Source: CAZQYC01 sp043746555
Lineage (GTDB): Bacteria; Pseudomonadota; Gammaproteobacteria; Steroidobacterales; Steroidobacteraceae
Direction of reading: 5' to 3'
Length of the DNA: 11,865 nucleotides
Assembly (NCBI GenBank): GCA_043746555.1
Contig: JAYTQU010000336.1
Location: 1 to 11,865 of the forward strand
The notes under the pieces were generated by a model. It was given only the letters and a program-made list of their open reading frames with translations, was not told where the DNA came from and made no database searches. Of this stretch, positions 1 through 7,024 are shown one piece after another. The position numbers were made by a program, and so were the translations under genes. Positions within the stretch are counted from its first letter, which is position 1; the number at the start of each line of letters is the position of its first letter.

Positions 1-140
1 CTACTTTGTCAGGTTGCGCTGAAGCGCGCGGTGCGGCGTTGCAACGGCCTGAAAAATACTCACGTACTGCCGTGTACGCTGCGCTTTTTCAGGCCGTTGA
101 GCCTTGCGCCGCATCGCTTTATCCCAACCTGACAAAGTAG
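1..140. repeat. MITE-like palindromic element, copy 1
   Basis: A 140-bp element with terminal inverted repeats CTACTTTGTCAGGTTG and CAACCTGACAAAGTAG. Inside is a second pair of arms, CAACGGCCTGAAAAA and TTTTTCAGGCCGTTG, so nearly the whole element could fold into one long hairpin. The same element occurs at 4425-4564 in opposite orientation with about 9 differences in 140 positions (my manual count). It encodes no protein of its own. The size, terminal repeats and lack of a transposase fit a miniature inverted-repeat transposable element; I recognise no named family or parent IS. The window begins on its first base, so a left target duplication cannot be examined. Confidence 0.85.
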
Positions 141-331
141 AACTAACAGACGCCGATTTTATCCGGATGCTCGGAATCGCCTATGGATCACCGTGCGAAC
201 TTGAATACGAAGTGTCTCTTGCGATCCGATTGGAATACCTATCCGAATCCGCAAGTCTCGAACTTAGCGCCCGTGCCTCCCGGACTTGTCGGGCATTGAG
301 AGGTTTGATCCAAGCCATTCGCTCCACCTAA
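141..331 (+). pseudogene. 3' remnant of a four-helix-bundle protein gene
   Basis: Reading through from the repeat at 1-140, this stretch encodes about 63 residues that resemble the C-terminal half of the four-helix-bundle (23S rRNA intervening-sequence type) proteins: an ADFIRMLGIAYGSPCELEYE segment followed by an amphipathic helix ending GLIQAIRS before TAA at 329-331. Full family members are usually about 115-130 residues, so the first half is missing, and the reading frame enters directly from the MITE-like element. A TTG at 104 inside the element could start a hybrid 75-residue protein, but there is no good ribosome binding site. Best read as a gene cut by the element; whether the missing 5' half lies left of the window is not visible. 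Confidence 0.6.
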
Positions 332-392
332 GTTTTGCGACAAGTCCTTTCTCCGGCCGGCTTACCAGGAGCCAGCTAATCAGCCGCCCCTG

Positions 393-2024
393 TCATCTTG
401 TCCGATACCCCGACGTAATCGGATACCGCCAATCTCTGCCGAACGCGCGATTGCTGATTCTGATTCCCGGCGGCGCTTGGCGACGTTTGTATTCGTTGCG
501 CTTCACCATATCCAATACTCGACCGACGGTGGCGCGATCGAAACCTCGCGCTTCGATTTCGTCCACCGACAAATCAGATTCGATAAATAACTCCAATATC
601 GCGTCGAGAATTTCATAAGGCGGGAGTGAGTCGGTGTCCTTCTGTTCGGCCCGCAATTCGGCCGAGGGTGGCCGGTCGATCACCCTCTGTGGAATGGCAG
701 GAGCAATTGAGTTGCGATAATTGGCCAGGCGATACACCAACATCTTGCTGCAATCCTTGATCGGCGCAAATCCACCGGCCATATCGCCATACAGGGTTGC
801 GTACCCCACCGACATCTCGCTTTTGTTCCCGGTGGTCAGCACCATCGTGCGGGTTTTGTTGGTGATCGCCATGAGTAGGACGCCACGACAGCGCGCTTGA
901 ATATTTTCTTCGGTCGTGTCGGGTTTGCGTCCGGCAAAGACGTCTTTCAATGCCTCTTGTGTCGCCGCGAACATCCCCTCGATCGGAATGATGTCGTAAT
1001 GCACATTGAGTTGCTTCGCTTGTGCGGCCGCCTCATCGAGGCTGATTTGCGATGTGTACCGCGAAGGCATCATCACTGCGCGTACTCGGTCCGAGCCAAG
1101 CGCGTCCACCGCAATCGCTAGTGTGAGCGCAGAATCAATGCCGCCCGACAATCCAAGAACAATTCCGGGAAAGTTGTGTTTGTTGACGTAGTCGCGAACG
1201 CCGAGCACTAGCGCGCCATAAACGCTCGCCTCTTGCGGCAACAATGGCTCGATACGACTCGGCGACGGGATGGCCTTGCCATCGATGAGTTGAACATCCA
1301 CGGTAAAGACTTCTTCATTAAATACCGGCGCGCGCTGCACTACTTCGCCGTTGACATCCATTACAAACGAGCCGCCGTCGAATACCAATTCGTCCTGACC
1401 GCCGAGCAAATTCAAATAAACGACGGGCAAGCGGGTCTCGCGGATTCGTTCGCGAACCGTCTCCTCGCGACGCTGTTGATAGTGCAGCGAATACGGCGAC
1501 CCGTTGATTACGACGATCAATTCCGCACCCGCGTGCTTCGCCGCCAACGCCGGCGTCGATTCCCAAATGTCTTCGCAAATCAGAATCGCAGTGCGAATGC
1601 CTTTGAGATCCACGATCGTGCTTTCGGTGCCCGGTTTGAAGTAACGCTTCTCGTCGAACACCTTGTAATTCGGCAGCTCGCGCTTGCGATGATTTGCGGT
1701 GACGATGCCGCCGTGTAGAAACGCCGCGGCGTTATAGATGACGTTGCCCGCGTACTCGGGATAGCCGACGATGGCGTCGATACCGCGCACTTCGGCGCAC
1801 ACGCGACCCAACCCAACCGCCACTTGTTTGCGTAAACCGGCGTGGAACAACAAATCCTCGGGCGGATATCCCGACAACGTGAGTTCAGGAAACAGAACAA
1901 CGTCGGCGCGGTGCTCATCGCGAGCGCGATTGGCCGTGTCGATAACTCGCTGCGTATTGCCCGCGACATCACCCACGGTGAAATCGAGTTGCGCCAGGGC
2001 TAAGCGGAGAGTAATAGATGACAT
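393..2024 (-). CDS. nadE: Glutamine-dependent NAD+ synthetase
   Basis: Catalyses the last step of NAD biosynthesis, ATP-dependent amidation of nicotinic acid adenine dinucleotide, using ammonia released from glutamine; cytoplasmic. The 543-residue protein has both expected domains. The N-terminal nitrilase-type glutaminase (about 5-265) carries the Glu-Lys-Cys triad: Glu47 in LFPELTLSGYP, Lys114 in HRKRELPN and Cys150 in ILICEDIWE. The C-terminal synthetase domain (about 275-540) has the PP-loop SGGIDS at 293-298, then TTGNKSEMSVGYATLYGD and a YKRRQAPPG segment near the end. Length is normal for the two-domain bacterial form. The ATG at 2024 places the conserved LALAQLDFTVGD strand right at the start; there is no clear Shine-Dalgarno. 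It lies 50 bp downstream of sucD on the same strand and may be co-transcribed with sucCD. Confidence 0.96.
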   Translation of the reverse strand: MSSITLRLALAQLDFTVGDVAGNTQRVIDTANRARDEHRADVVLFPELTLSGYPPEDLLFHAGLRKQVAVGLGRVCAEVRGIDAIVGYPEYAGNVIYNAAAFLHGGIVTANHRKRELPNYKVFDEKRYFKPGTESTIVDLKGIRTAILICEDIWESTPALAAKHAGAELIVVINGSPYSLHYQQRREETVRERIRETRLPVVYLNLLGGQDELVFDGGSFVMDVNGEVVQRAPVFNEEVFTVDVQLIDGKAIPSPSRIEPLLPQEASVYGALVLGVRDYVNKHNFPGIVLGLSGGIDSALTLAIAVDALGSDRVRAVMMPSRYTSQISLDEAAAQAKQLNVHYDIIPIEGMFAATQEALKDVFAGRKPDTTEENIQARCRGVLLMAITNKTRTMVLTTGNKSEMSVGYATLYGDMAGGFAPIKDCSKMLVYRLANYRNSIAPAIPQRVIDRPPSAELRAEQKDTDSLPPYEILDAILELFIESDLSVDEIEARGFDRATVGRVLDMVKRNEYKRRQAPPGIRISNRAFGRDWRYPITSGYRTR

Positions 2025-2038
2025 GAGTGTGTTCTTGT

Positions 2039-2065
2039 CCCCTCTCCCGGTCGCCGGGGTAGGGG
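2039..2065. other. Stem-loop between sucD and nadE
   Basis: CCCCTCTCCCGG and CCGGGGTAGGGG form a GC-rich hairpin with a three-base loop and two central mismatches. It fills most of the 50-bp gap between the sucD stop and the nadE start. There is no U-tract on either strand, so it is not a typical intrinsic terminator. It could slow 3' exonucleases and separate sucCD and nadE expression; that role is inference. Confidence 0.4.
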
Positions 2066-2074
2066 ATCGGAATG

Positions 2075-3064
2075 CTACCGTTTCGCTTTCGCTGCTTTTC
2101 TCGCAGGCCTTTTCCCCGCCTTTTTTGCGGGCTTCTTCTTGGCAACAGGTTTGAGCTTTGCGACGCTCACGGTCTTCTTGGATTTGCGCTTCGCCATTTG
2201 CTGTGCAATGACGTTACCGAGATCGGCCGGCGATCGAACCGTCTTCACGCCCGCCGCTTCCAGCGCTTTGAATTTGTCGGCCGCCGTACCTTTGCCGCCG
2301 GCAACAATCGCGCCCGCATGTCCCATGCGCTTGCCGGGAGGCGCGGTTGCGCCGGCAATATAAGCCACCACGGGTTTATCGACATTCGCTTTGATAAACG
2401 CCGCGCCCGCTTCTTCATCGGAGCCGCCGATTTCGCCGACCATGATGATGCCTTCGGTTTGCGGGTCGTCTTGAAAACGCGCCAGCACATCGATGAAGTT
2501 CATGCCGCGCACGGGATCGCCACCGATACCGACACACGTACTTTGACCCAGTCCCACATTCGTTGTTTGAAACACGGCTTCATACGTGAGCGTGCCGGAG
2601 CGCGACACGATGCCGATCTTCCCTTTCTTGTGAATGAAGCCCGGCATGATGCCGATCTTGCATTCGCCGGAAGTAATGATGCCGGGACAGTTTGGTCCGA
2701 TGAGCAAACTGCCGTAGCTTGCGAGCGCGGCTTTGACTTTCACCATGTCGTTTACCGGAATGCCTTCGGTGATACAGACGATGAGATCCGCACCGGCGTC
2801 GGCGGCTTCGAGAATCGCATCGGCGGCAAACGGAGCAGGCACATAAATCATGCTCACGGTTGCACCGGTGACGCGGATTGCTTCGCGCGCAGTATCGAAA
2901 ATCGGCAAGCCCAGTTCCGGATGTTTTTCGCCGCCGCGACCGGGCGTCACGCCACCCATTAATTTGGTTCCATACACCAAACATTCTTTGGAGTGCAACG
3001 TGCCTTGCTTGCCGGTGAAACCCTGACAAATGACTTTGGTGTTTTTGTTGACGAGAATAGACAT
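2075..3064 (-). CDS. sucD: Succinyl-CoA ligase (ADP/GDP-forming) alpha subunit, with basic C-terminal tail
   Basis: Alpha subunit of succinyl-CoA synthetase, the TCA-cycle enzyme that interconverts succinyl-CoA and succinate with substrate-level phosphorylation. Residues 1-290 match the family over its whole usual length: CoA-binding Rossmann part with CQGFTGKQGT near the N-terminus, GPNCPGII at 123-130, SRSGTLTYE at 154-162, GIGGDPVRG at 179-187, and the phospho-histidine His249 in KRMGHAGAI. Odd: the protein does not stop near residue 290 but runs on for about 39 residues (291-329) composed almost only of Lys, Arg, Ala, Pro and Val, with 19 Lys/Arg, like a histone-H1-type tail. The stop is TAG at 2075-2077. 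The gene follows sucC after 123 bp on the same strand; no obvious Shine-Dalgarno precedes the ATG. Confidence 0.96.
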   Translation of the reverse strand: MSILVNKNTKVICQGFTGKQGTLHSKECLVYGTKLMGGVTPGRGGEKHPELGLPIFDTAREAIRVTGATVSMIYVPAPFAADAILEAADAGADLIVCITEGIPVNDMVKVKAALASYGSLLIGPNCPGIITSGECKIGIMPGFIHKKGKIGIVSRSGTLTYEAVFQTTNVGLGQSTCVGIGGDPVRGMNFIDVLARFQDDPQTEGIIMVGEIGGSDEEAGAAFIKANVDKPVVAYIAGATAPPGKRMGHAGAIVAGGKGTAADKFKALEAAGVKTVRSPADLGNVIAQQMAKRKSKKTVSVAKLKPVAKKKPAKKAGKRPARKAAKAKR

Positions 3065-3187
3065 GGAGGAAACTCGTTAAGAGAAATTAGGTAAGGAATG
3101 GAATTAAGACTGGGGGCAGAATTAACAAGGCGCTCGACTCGGTGTTCTAGCTCCAGTCTGCAGCCTCCGGCCCCAAGCCCGTTTCAT

Positions 3188-4345
3188 TTATTTGGCCGCG
3201 GCGACGACTTTCTTCGCGGCATCGTTGAGATCGATCGCGGCGGTGAGCGCTAAGCCGCTATCGCCCAACAATTTGCGGCCTTGATCGGCGTTCGTGCCTT
3301 CGATACGCACCACCACCGGCACTTGCACGCCGACATCTTTGACCGCCGCGATAATGCCTTCGGCAATCATGTCGCAGCGAACGATGCCGCCGAAAATATT
3401 CACCAAAATCGCTTTCACTTTCGGATTGGAAAGAATCAAGTTGAATGCCGTCGCGACGCGCTCTTTGGTCGCACCACCGCCTACGTCGAGAAAATTCGCG
3501 GGCGAACCGCCGTGCAGTTGAATGACATCCATCGTCGCCATCGCAAGTCCCGCGCCGTTCACCATGCAGGCAATGTTGCCATCGAGCGATACGTAGTTGA
3601 GATCATGCTGCGCAGCGACGCGCTCCATTTCGTCTTCTTGCGATGCATCGCGCCAACCGGCAATTTCTTTTTGACGGAACAGCGCGTTGTCTTCGATGTT
3701 GATCTTGGCGTCGAGCGCCAAGAGCTTATCGTCGCTCACGATCAATGGATTGATCTCCACCAAGCTGCAATCGCATTCCAAGTAAAGTTTGTACAAAGCT
3801 TGCGCGATCTGCGTGAATTGTTCGATTTGCTTGCCCTTTAGCCCCAAGCCAAATCCCATTACGCGACACTGCGATGGCTGTAATCCCGCGGCCGGATTCA
3901 CATTCACGCGAATGATTTTTTCCGGTGTATGCGCCGCAACTTCTTCGATGTCCATGCCGCCGGCCGGGGAGACGATGAAGGCGACATTACTTTTATCGCG
4001 ATTGAGGACCAAACTCACATAGAGTTCGCGCTCGATCTTGGAGCCCTGCTCCACGAACACTTGATGAATCGGCAATCCTTCCGGACCGGTTTGATGCGTA
4101 TGCAATCGTTGACCGATCATCTTCTCGGCTGCTTCACTTGCTGCTTCCGGCGAATCCACGAGCTTCACGCCGCCCGCCTTGCCGCGACCGCCCGCATGCA
4201 CCTGCGCTTTGACGACCCACTTCGCGCCGCCGAGCTTGCGCACCGCATCGGCGGCTTCGGCTCCATTCGACGCCACCAGTCCCGATGGGACCGGGATTCC
4301 GTAACGCGCGAACAATTGTTTGGATTGATACTCGTGAAGATTCAT
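3188..4345 (-). CDS. sucC: Succinyl-CoA ligase (ADP-forming) beta subunit
   Basis: Beta subunit of succinyl-CoA synthetase; supplies the ATP-grasp nucleotide-binding domain and pairs with SucD encoded just downstream. At 385 residues it is close to the usual 388. Visible family segments are the N-terminal MNLHEYQSKQLFARYGIPVP, the ATP-grasp KAQVHAGGRGKAGGVK (about 46-61), VSPAGGMDIEEVA, the metal-binding VEINPLIV, LDAKINIEDNALFR, and the subunit-interface VNIFGGIVRCDMIAEGI with VRIEGTNADQGRKLL near the C-terminus. The ATG is fixed by the invariant HEYQ start; only a weak AAGAG lies upstream. sucC is the first gene of a sucC-sucD(-nadE) transcription unit that diverges from pilS; the promoter should lie within 4346-4424, but I see no convincing -35/-10 pair there. 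Confidence 0.96.
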   Translation of the reverse strand: MNLHEYQSKQLFARYGIPVPSGLVASNGAEAADAVRKLGGAKWVVKAQVHAGGRGKAGGVKLVDSPEAASEAAEKMIGQRLHTHQTGPEGLPIHQVFVEQGSKIERELYVSLVLNRDKSNVAFIVSPAGGMDIEEVAAHTPEKIIRVNVNPAAGLQPSQCRVMGFGLGLKGKQIEQFTQIAQALYKLYLECDCSLVEINPLIVSDDKLLALDAKINIEDNALFRQKEIAGWRDASQEDEMERVAAQHDLNYVSLDGNIACMVNGAGLAMATMDVIQLHGGSPANFLDVGGGATKERVATAFNLILSNPKVKAILVNIFGGIVRCDMIAEGIIAAVKDVGVQVPVVVRIEGTNADQGRKLLGDSGLALTAAIDLNDAAKKVVAAAK

Positions 4346-4424
4346 CGGTAACGACTCTTGAGGATGTGGGCGTTGCTATGGGACGATTTAAGAGGGCGCG
4401 TATTCTGCCACAAGCCACTTACTT

Positions 4425-4564
4425 CTACTTTGTCAGGTTGGGATCAAGCGATGCGGGGCAAGGCGCAACGACCTGAAAAAGCCCAGCGTACACGGCAGTA
4501 CGTGAGTATTTTTCAAGCCGTTGCAACGCTGCACCGCGCGCTTCAGCGCAATTTGACAAAGTAG
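4425..4564. repeat. MITE-like palindromic element, copy 2 (inverted)
   Basis: Same 140-bp element as at 1-140 but in the opposite orientation, about 94% identical by manual comparison. It sits in the 286-bp divergent region between sucC and pilS. The right terminal repeat has changed from CCTGACAAAGTAG to TTTGACAAAGTAG, which breaks the pairing at two positions and creates a perfect TTGACA. The palindrome can be extended by TT on the left and AA on the right (TTCTAC to GTAGAA). No clear target duplication is visible next to it. Confidence 0.85.
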
Positions 4565-4580
4565 AATTACGAGGTGATGC

Positions 4581-4599
4581 GTGCGTTGATATAACGCAC
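4581..4599. promoter_or_regulatory. Perfect inverted repeat upstream of pilS
   Basis: GTGCGTT-gatat-AACGCAC is a perfect 7-bp inverted repeat with a 5-bp spacer, 32 bp before the pilS ATG. TATAAC within it (4590-4595) matches five of six bases of a -10 box, although no good -35 lies 16-18 bp upstream. It is a plausible operator overlapping the pilS promoter; the binding protein is unknown. Confidence 0.35.
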
Positions 4600-4631
4600 A
4601 TGTTACTTTTCCGCTCTGAACGCGCGCCAAA

Positions 4632-6278
4632 ATGAAGCCACTAACTAACAATCCGGCTGACACTCCAGTGACAAACGCCAGTTCCACTGAGCTGGCATGG
4701 CGCATTTTAAGTCTCGTAAATCTATTTCGACTGCTGGTGCCGGTGGTGCTCGGCTCACTATTTATGCTGATGTCACCGAGCGCAGTCGGTCAGGCCCATC
4801 CCGATTTTTTTTCCGGCGCCGCGGTCGCTTACTTTCTATTTGCCGTCGGCGCGATTTCCAGTATTCGCGGTCGATGGCCAAGCTTGGAGATACAAGCATT
4901 AACGCACGTTTCGGTTGACATCGTCGCAATCGCATTAATCACCTATTCGAGCGGCACGACCAGTGTGGGACTCGCGGCGTTACTCGTGCTGCCCGTCGGC
5001 GCTTGTACCTTGGTGGTCCAAAGGCGATTGGGACTGGCGCTCGCCGCGATTGCGGCAATTGTGCTGCTTGCCGAGCAAGGCGTGGCACTGTATGCCGGTC
5101 ACGGCGATCCCGGCGGTTTGACTAACGTCGGCTTGATCGGCGCGTTAATTTTTTTGGTGACCCTCGGCGTCGCGCCGCTCGCGAAACGATTGCGCGAGAG
5201 CGAAGCGCTGATTCGGCAACGCGATTTCGATATCGCCAATCTCGCCGAACTCAACGAATTTATCGTGCAACACTTGCGCGAAAGTATTCTCGTGGTCGAT
5301 GAAGAAGATCGCGTGCGGCTCATCAACGAATCCGCCAGTCAATTGTTGTCCGGTTCCACTGTACAACCGGGCGCTTTGCTCGGAGAAGTCTCGCCACGCT
5401 TGCTGTTCCTCTTGGATAGCTGGCGCAAGCATGGCTACGGTTGGCAAGACGGCACGCTCTCGCTAGTTGCCTCCGGCGGCGGCGCCATGATTCAACCGCA
5501 CTTCGTGTCGCTGGATACGCGAAATACAGGACCAACACTGATCTTTATCGAAGACACCAGCGTCATTGCCGAACGTCTACAACAATCCAAACTTGCCGCG
5601 CTCGGTCGGTTAAGCGCCAGCATCGCACACGAGATTCGCAATCCGGTTGGCGCAATGAGCCACGCGGCGCAACTGTTACGCGAATCGCCATCGCTCGGCA
5701 CACAGGACCAACGACTCACGGAAATCATTGCGTCGAACGGCGATCGCGTTAGTCAAATCATCAACAATATTTTGCAGCTCTCGCGCCGCGAAGCGATCCG
5801 CCAGGAACGGCTCGACCTCAATGCGTGGCTCAACGACTTCTTAACCGAATTCTGCCAAACGCTGCAATTAACGGACAGTAGCGTGCAGACAAGTTGGTCG
5901 CCATTGCAACTCGATGTTCGCGCCGATCCCTCGCATTTGCAGCAGATTCTTTGGAACCTGTGCGAAAACGCCTTGAAATACGGCAGCGTGCCGGACGCAC
6001 CGACGGTATTCGAACTAAGCACCGGCCGACTCGCCGTCAACAATCGCCCGTTCTTAGAAATCGCCGATCGCGGTCCCGGAATTTCCGGCGCCGACAGTGA
6101 GCGCATCTTCGAGCCTTTCTTTACGACGGGCGCGACCGCCGGCAGTACGGGTCTCGGCCTCTTCATCGCTCGCGAACTCGCCAACGCCAACGGAGCAGTG
6201 CTGCTATACGAGTCACGCCCCGGCGGTGGTAGTATTTTCCGTTTGGTGTTTGCCGATCCGCAACGATGGGAAATTTGA
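4632..6278 (+). CDS. pilS: Type IV pilus sensor histidine kinase PilS
   Basis: Membrane sensor kinase of the PilS-PilR two-component system that controls pilin transcription. The 548-residue protein has a short cytoplasmic N-terminus, several hydrophobic membrane segments between about residues 30 and 185, a PAS-like region (about 205-310), a HisKA dimerisation domain with phospho-acceptor His333 in IAHEIRNPVGAM, and a HATPase domain with N-box Asn446 (LCENALKYG), G1 box Asp479 (DRGPGIS), the FEPFFTTG segment and the GLGLFIAREL G2 box. Length fits PilS (about 530). The ATG at 4632 gives a normal N-terminus; no strong Shine-Dalgarno is seen. It diverges from sucC. In most genomes pilR follows directly; here a toxin-antitoxin pair lies between, and pilS ends 70 bp before it. 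Confidence 0.93.
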   Translation: MKPLTNNPADTPVTNASSTELAWRILSLVNLFRLLVPVVLGSLFMLMSPSAVGQAHPDFFSGAAVAYFLFAVGAISSIRGRWPSLEIQALTHVSVDIVAIALITYSSGTTSVGLAALLVLPVGACTLVVQRRLGLALAAIAAIVLLAEQGVALYAGHGDPGGLTNVGLIGALIFLVTLGVAPLAKRLRESEALIRQRDFDIANLAELNEFIVQHLRESILVVDEEDRVRLINESASQLLSGSTVQPGALLGEVSPRLLFLLDSWRKHGYGWQDGTLSLVASGGGAMIQPHFVSLDTRNTGPTLIFIEDTSVIAERLQQSKLAALGRLSASIAHEIRNPVGAMSHAAQLLRESPSLGTQDQRLTEIIASNGDRVSQIINNILQLSRREAIRQERLDLNAWLNDFLTEFCQTLQLTDSSVQTSWSPLQLDVRADPSHLQQILWNLCENALKYGSVPDAPTVFELSTGRLAVNNRPFLEIADRGPGISGADSERIFEPFFTTGATAGSTGLGLFIARELANANGAVLLYESRPGGGSIFRLVFADPQRWEI

Positions 6279-6290
6279 GTGGACTCGCGC

Positions 6291-6319
6291 TTGTCACTCA
6301 ATAGACCAGTCGATAGACT
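6291..6319 (+). promoter_or_regulatory. Sigma-70 promoter candidate for the antitoxin-vapC-pilR unit
   Basis: TTGTCA (-35, five of six consensus bases) and TAGACT (-10, four of six) are spaced by 17 bp. The start would fall near 6326, about 23 nt before the antitoxin ATG at 6349, which has GGGAG a few bases upstream. This would give the inserted pair, and pilR behind it, expression separate from pilS. Confidence 0.5.
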
Positions 6320-6330
6320 AGATTGAATCT
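6320..6330. promoter_or_regulatory. Candidate autoregulatory operator
   Basis: AGATTGAATCT is a perfect palindrome (5-bp arms, one central base) overlapping the predicted transcription start. Phd/YefM antitoxins usually repress their own promoter through short palindromes at this position. Assignment rests on position only. Confidence 0.3.
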
Positions 6331-6348
6331 TCAAGATCGGGAGCGCTT

Positions 6349-6594
6349 ATGAAAACCGAAATCGGCGCGTACGAGGCAAAAACGAAACTACCGCAATTGT
6401 TACAACAGGTGCGCGCGGGAAAACGTTTTACGAATACGAATCGCGGCAAAGCGATTGCCGATCTCGTTCCTAGCGAAGACGCGACACCTCGCGACAAAGC
6501 TGCCGCGATCAATAAATTCAAAGCTTTCTTGCGAGCGCACCCGGTTCGACGCACCATTAACGTTAAAGCGCTGCTTCGACAAGGTCGCGCGTGA
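6349..6594 (+). CDS. Phd/YefM-family antitoxin
   Basis: Antitoxin of a type II toxin-antitoxin pair; expected to bind the VapC toxin with its C-terminal half and its own promoter with the N-terminal half. The 81-residue protein begins with the Phd/YefM pattern IGAYEAKTKLPQLLQQV, then a GKRFTNTNRGKAIADLVP segment, the conserved small beta-sheet core of the family. The C-terminal part (about 45-81) is Lys/Arg/Ala-rich and probably forms the toxin-neutralising helix. Length is typical. ATG at 6349 has a GGGAG ribosome binding site. Its TGA (6592-6594) overlaps the GTG start of the toxin gene by 4 bp (GTGA), the usual coupling of antitoxin and toxin. It lies within the pilS-pilR interval on the same strand. 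Confidence 0.9.
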   Translation: MKTEIGAYEAKTKLPQLLQQVRAGKRFTNTNRGKAIADLVPSEDATPRDKAAAINKFKAFLRAHPVRRTINVKALLRQGRA

Positions 6595-7022
6595 ACTTTG
6601 TCTTAGACGCTTCGGTAGCATTGAGCTGGCTGTTGTCCGATGCCGCGTCCGCAAACGCGGCCTACTCGGCAAAAGTACTTCGGTTCGTTGCGCAAGAAGG
6701 TACATCAGCTATAGCGCCAGCAACTTGGTGGCTTGAATTGGCAATCGCGATCGCCAAAGCGGAAAGAAAAAAAGCGATCAATCAAGCGCAGGCTGAATCA
6801 TATTTGGAAATGTTAGGCAGTCTTGGCGTGATTCCAGATGCTCTTACCGCATCGAAGGCGCTGACGGACACGTTGCGACTGGCTCGTCAATACCGACTCT
6901 CATCTTATGGCGCCTCATATCTAGAGGTGGCGTTACGCAATGGACTTCCGCTCGCAACACTTGATGACGATCTGCGCAAGGCCGCAAAGAAAGCCGGCGT
7001 CGGACGATTTGCCGAGGCGTGA
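6591..7022 (+). CDS. vapC: VapC-type PIN-domain toxin, one catalytic aspartate missing
   Basis: PIN-domain proteins of this type are Mg2+-dependent ribonucleases that block translation when free of antitoxin. The 143-residue protein shows the fold in order: FVLDASVALSWLL with Asp6, PATWWLELA with Glu49, SSYGASYLEVALRNGLPLA (about 104-122), and TLDDDL with Asp125. In homologues the third segment reads YDA, the aspartate being part of the metal-binding acidic cluster; here it is Gly107, codon GGC at 6909-6911, one A-to-G change from GAC. The toxin is therefore probably attenuated or inactive, although the rest is intact. GTG start overlaps the antitoxin stop. Its TGA (7020-7022) lies inside the pilR start region, so translation of vapC probably feeds pilR. 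Confidence 0.88.
   Translation: MNFVLDASVALSWLLSDAASANAAYSAKVLRFVAQEGTSAIAPATWWLELAIAIAKAERKKAINQAQAESYLEMLGSLGVIPDALTASKALTDTLRLARQYRLSSYGASYLEVALRNGLPLATLDDDLRKAAKKAGVGRFAEA
7014..7017 (+). promoter_or_regulatory. Ribosome binding site deciding the pilR start
   Basis: GAGG lies inside the last codons of vapC, 7 nt before GTG at 7025. For the alternative upstream GTG at 7019 the same motif would be only one base away and unusable. This favours 7025 as the pilR start. Confidence 0.55.
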
Positions 7023-7024
7023 GT

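Noticed and set aside
2072..2962. Long plus-strand open frame (296 codons) opposite sucD, and similar frames opposite sucC (3281-3841) and pilS (5753-6334, minus)
   Set aside because: They are mirror frames of strongly recognised genes, have no family-like motifs, and arise from codon bias of the real strand.
3065..3187. AGACTGG / CCAGTCT inverted repeat in the sucC-sucD gap as an attenuator
   Set aside because: Seven-base arms with a loop of about 40 bases are too weak to call.
4553..4595. Perfect TTGACA in the right end of the MITE-like copy 2 as an outward promoter for pilS
   Set aside because: No -10 box lies 16-18 bp downstream; the nearest TATAAC (4590) is 31 bp away.
7019..7021. GTG 7019 as the pilR start
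   Set aside because: Possible by coupling to the vapC stop, but the only Shine-Dalgarno (GAGG 7014-7017) is correctly spaced for GTG 7025 and too close to 7019.
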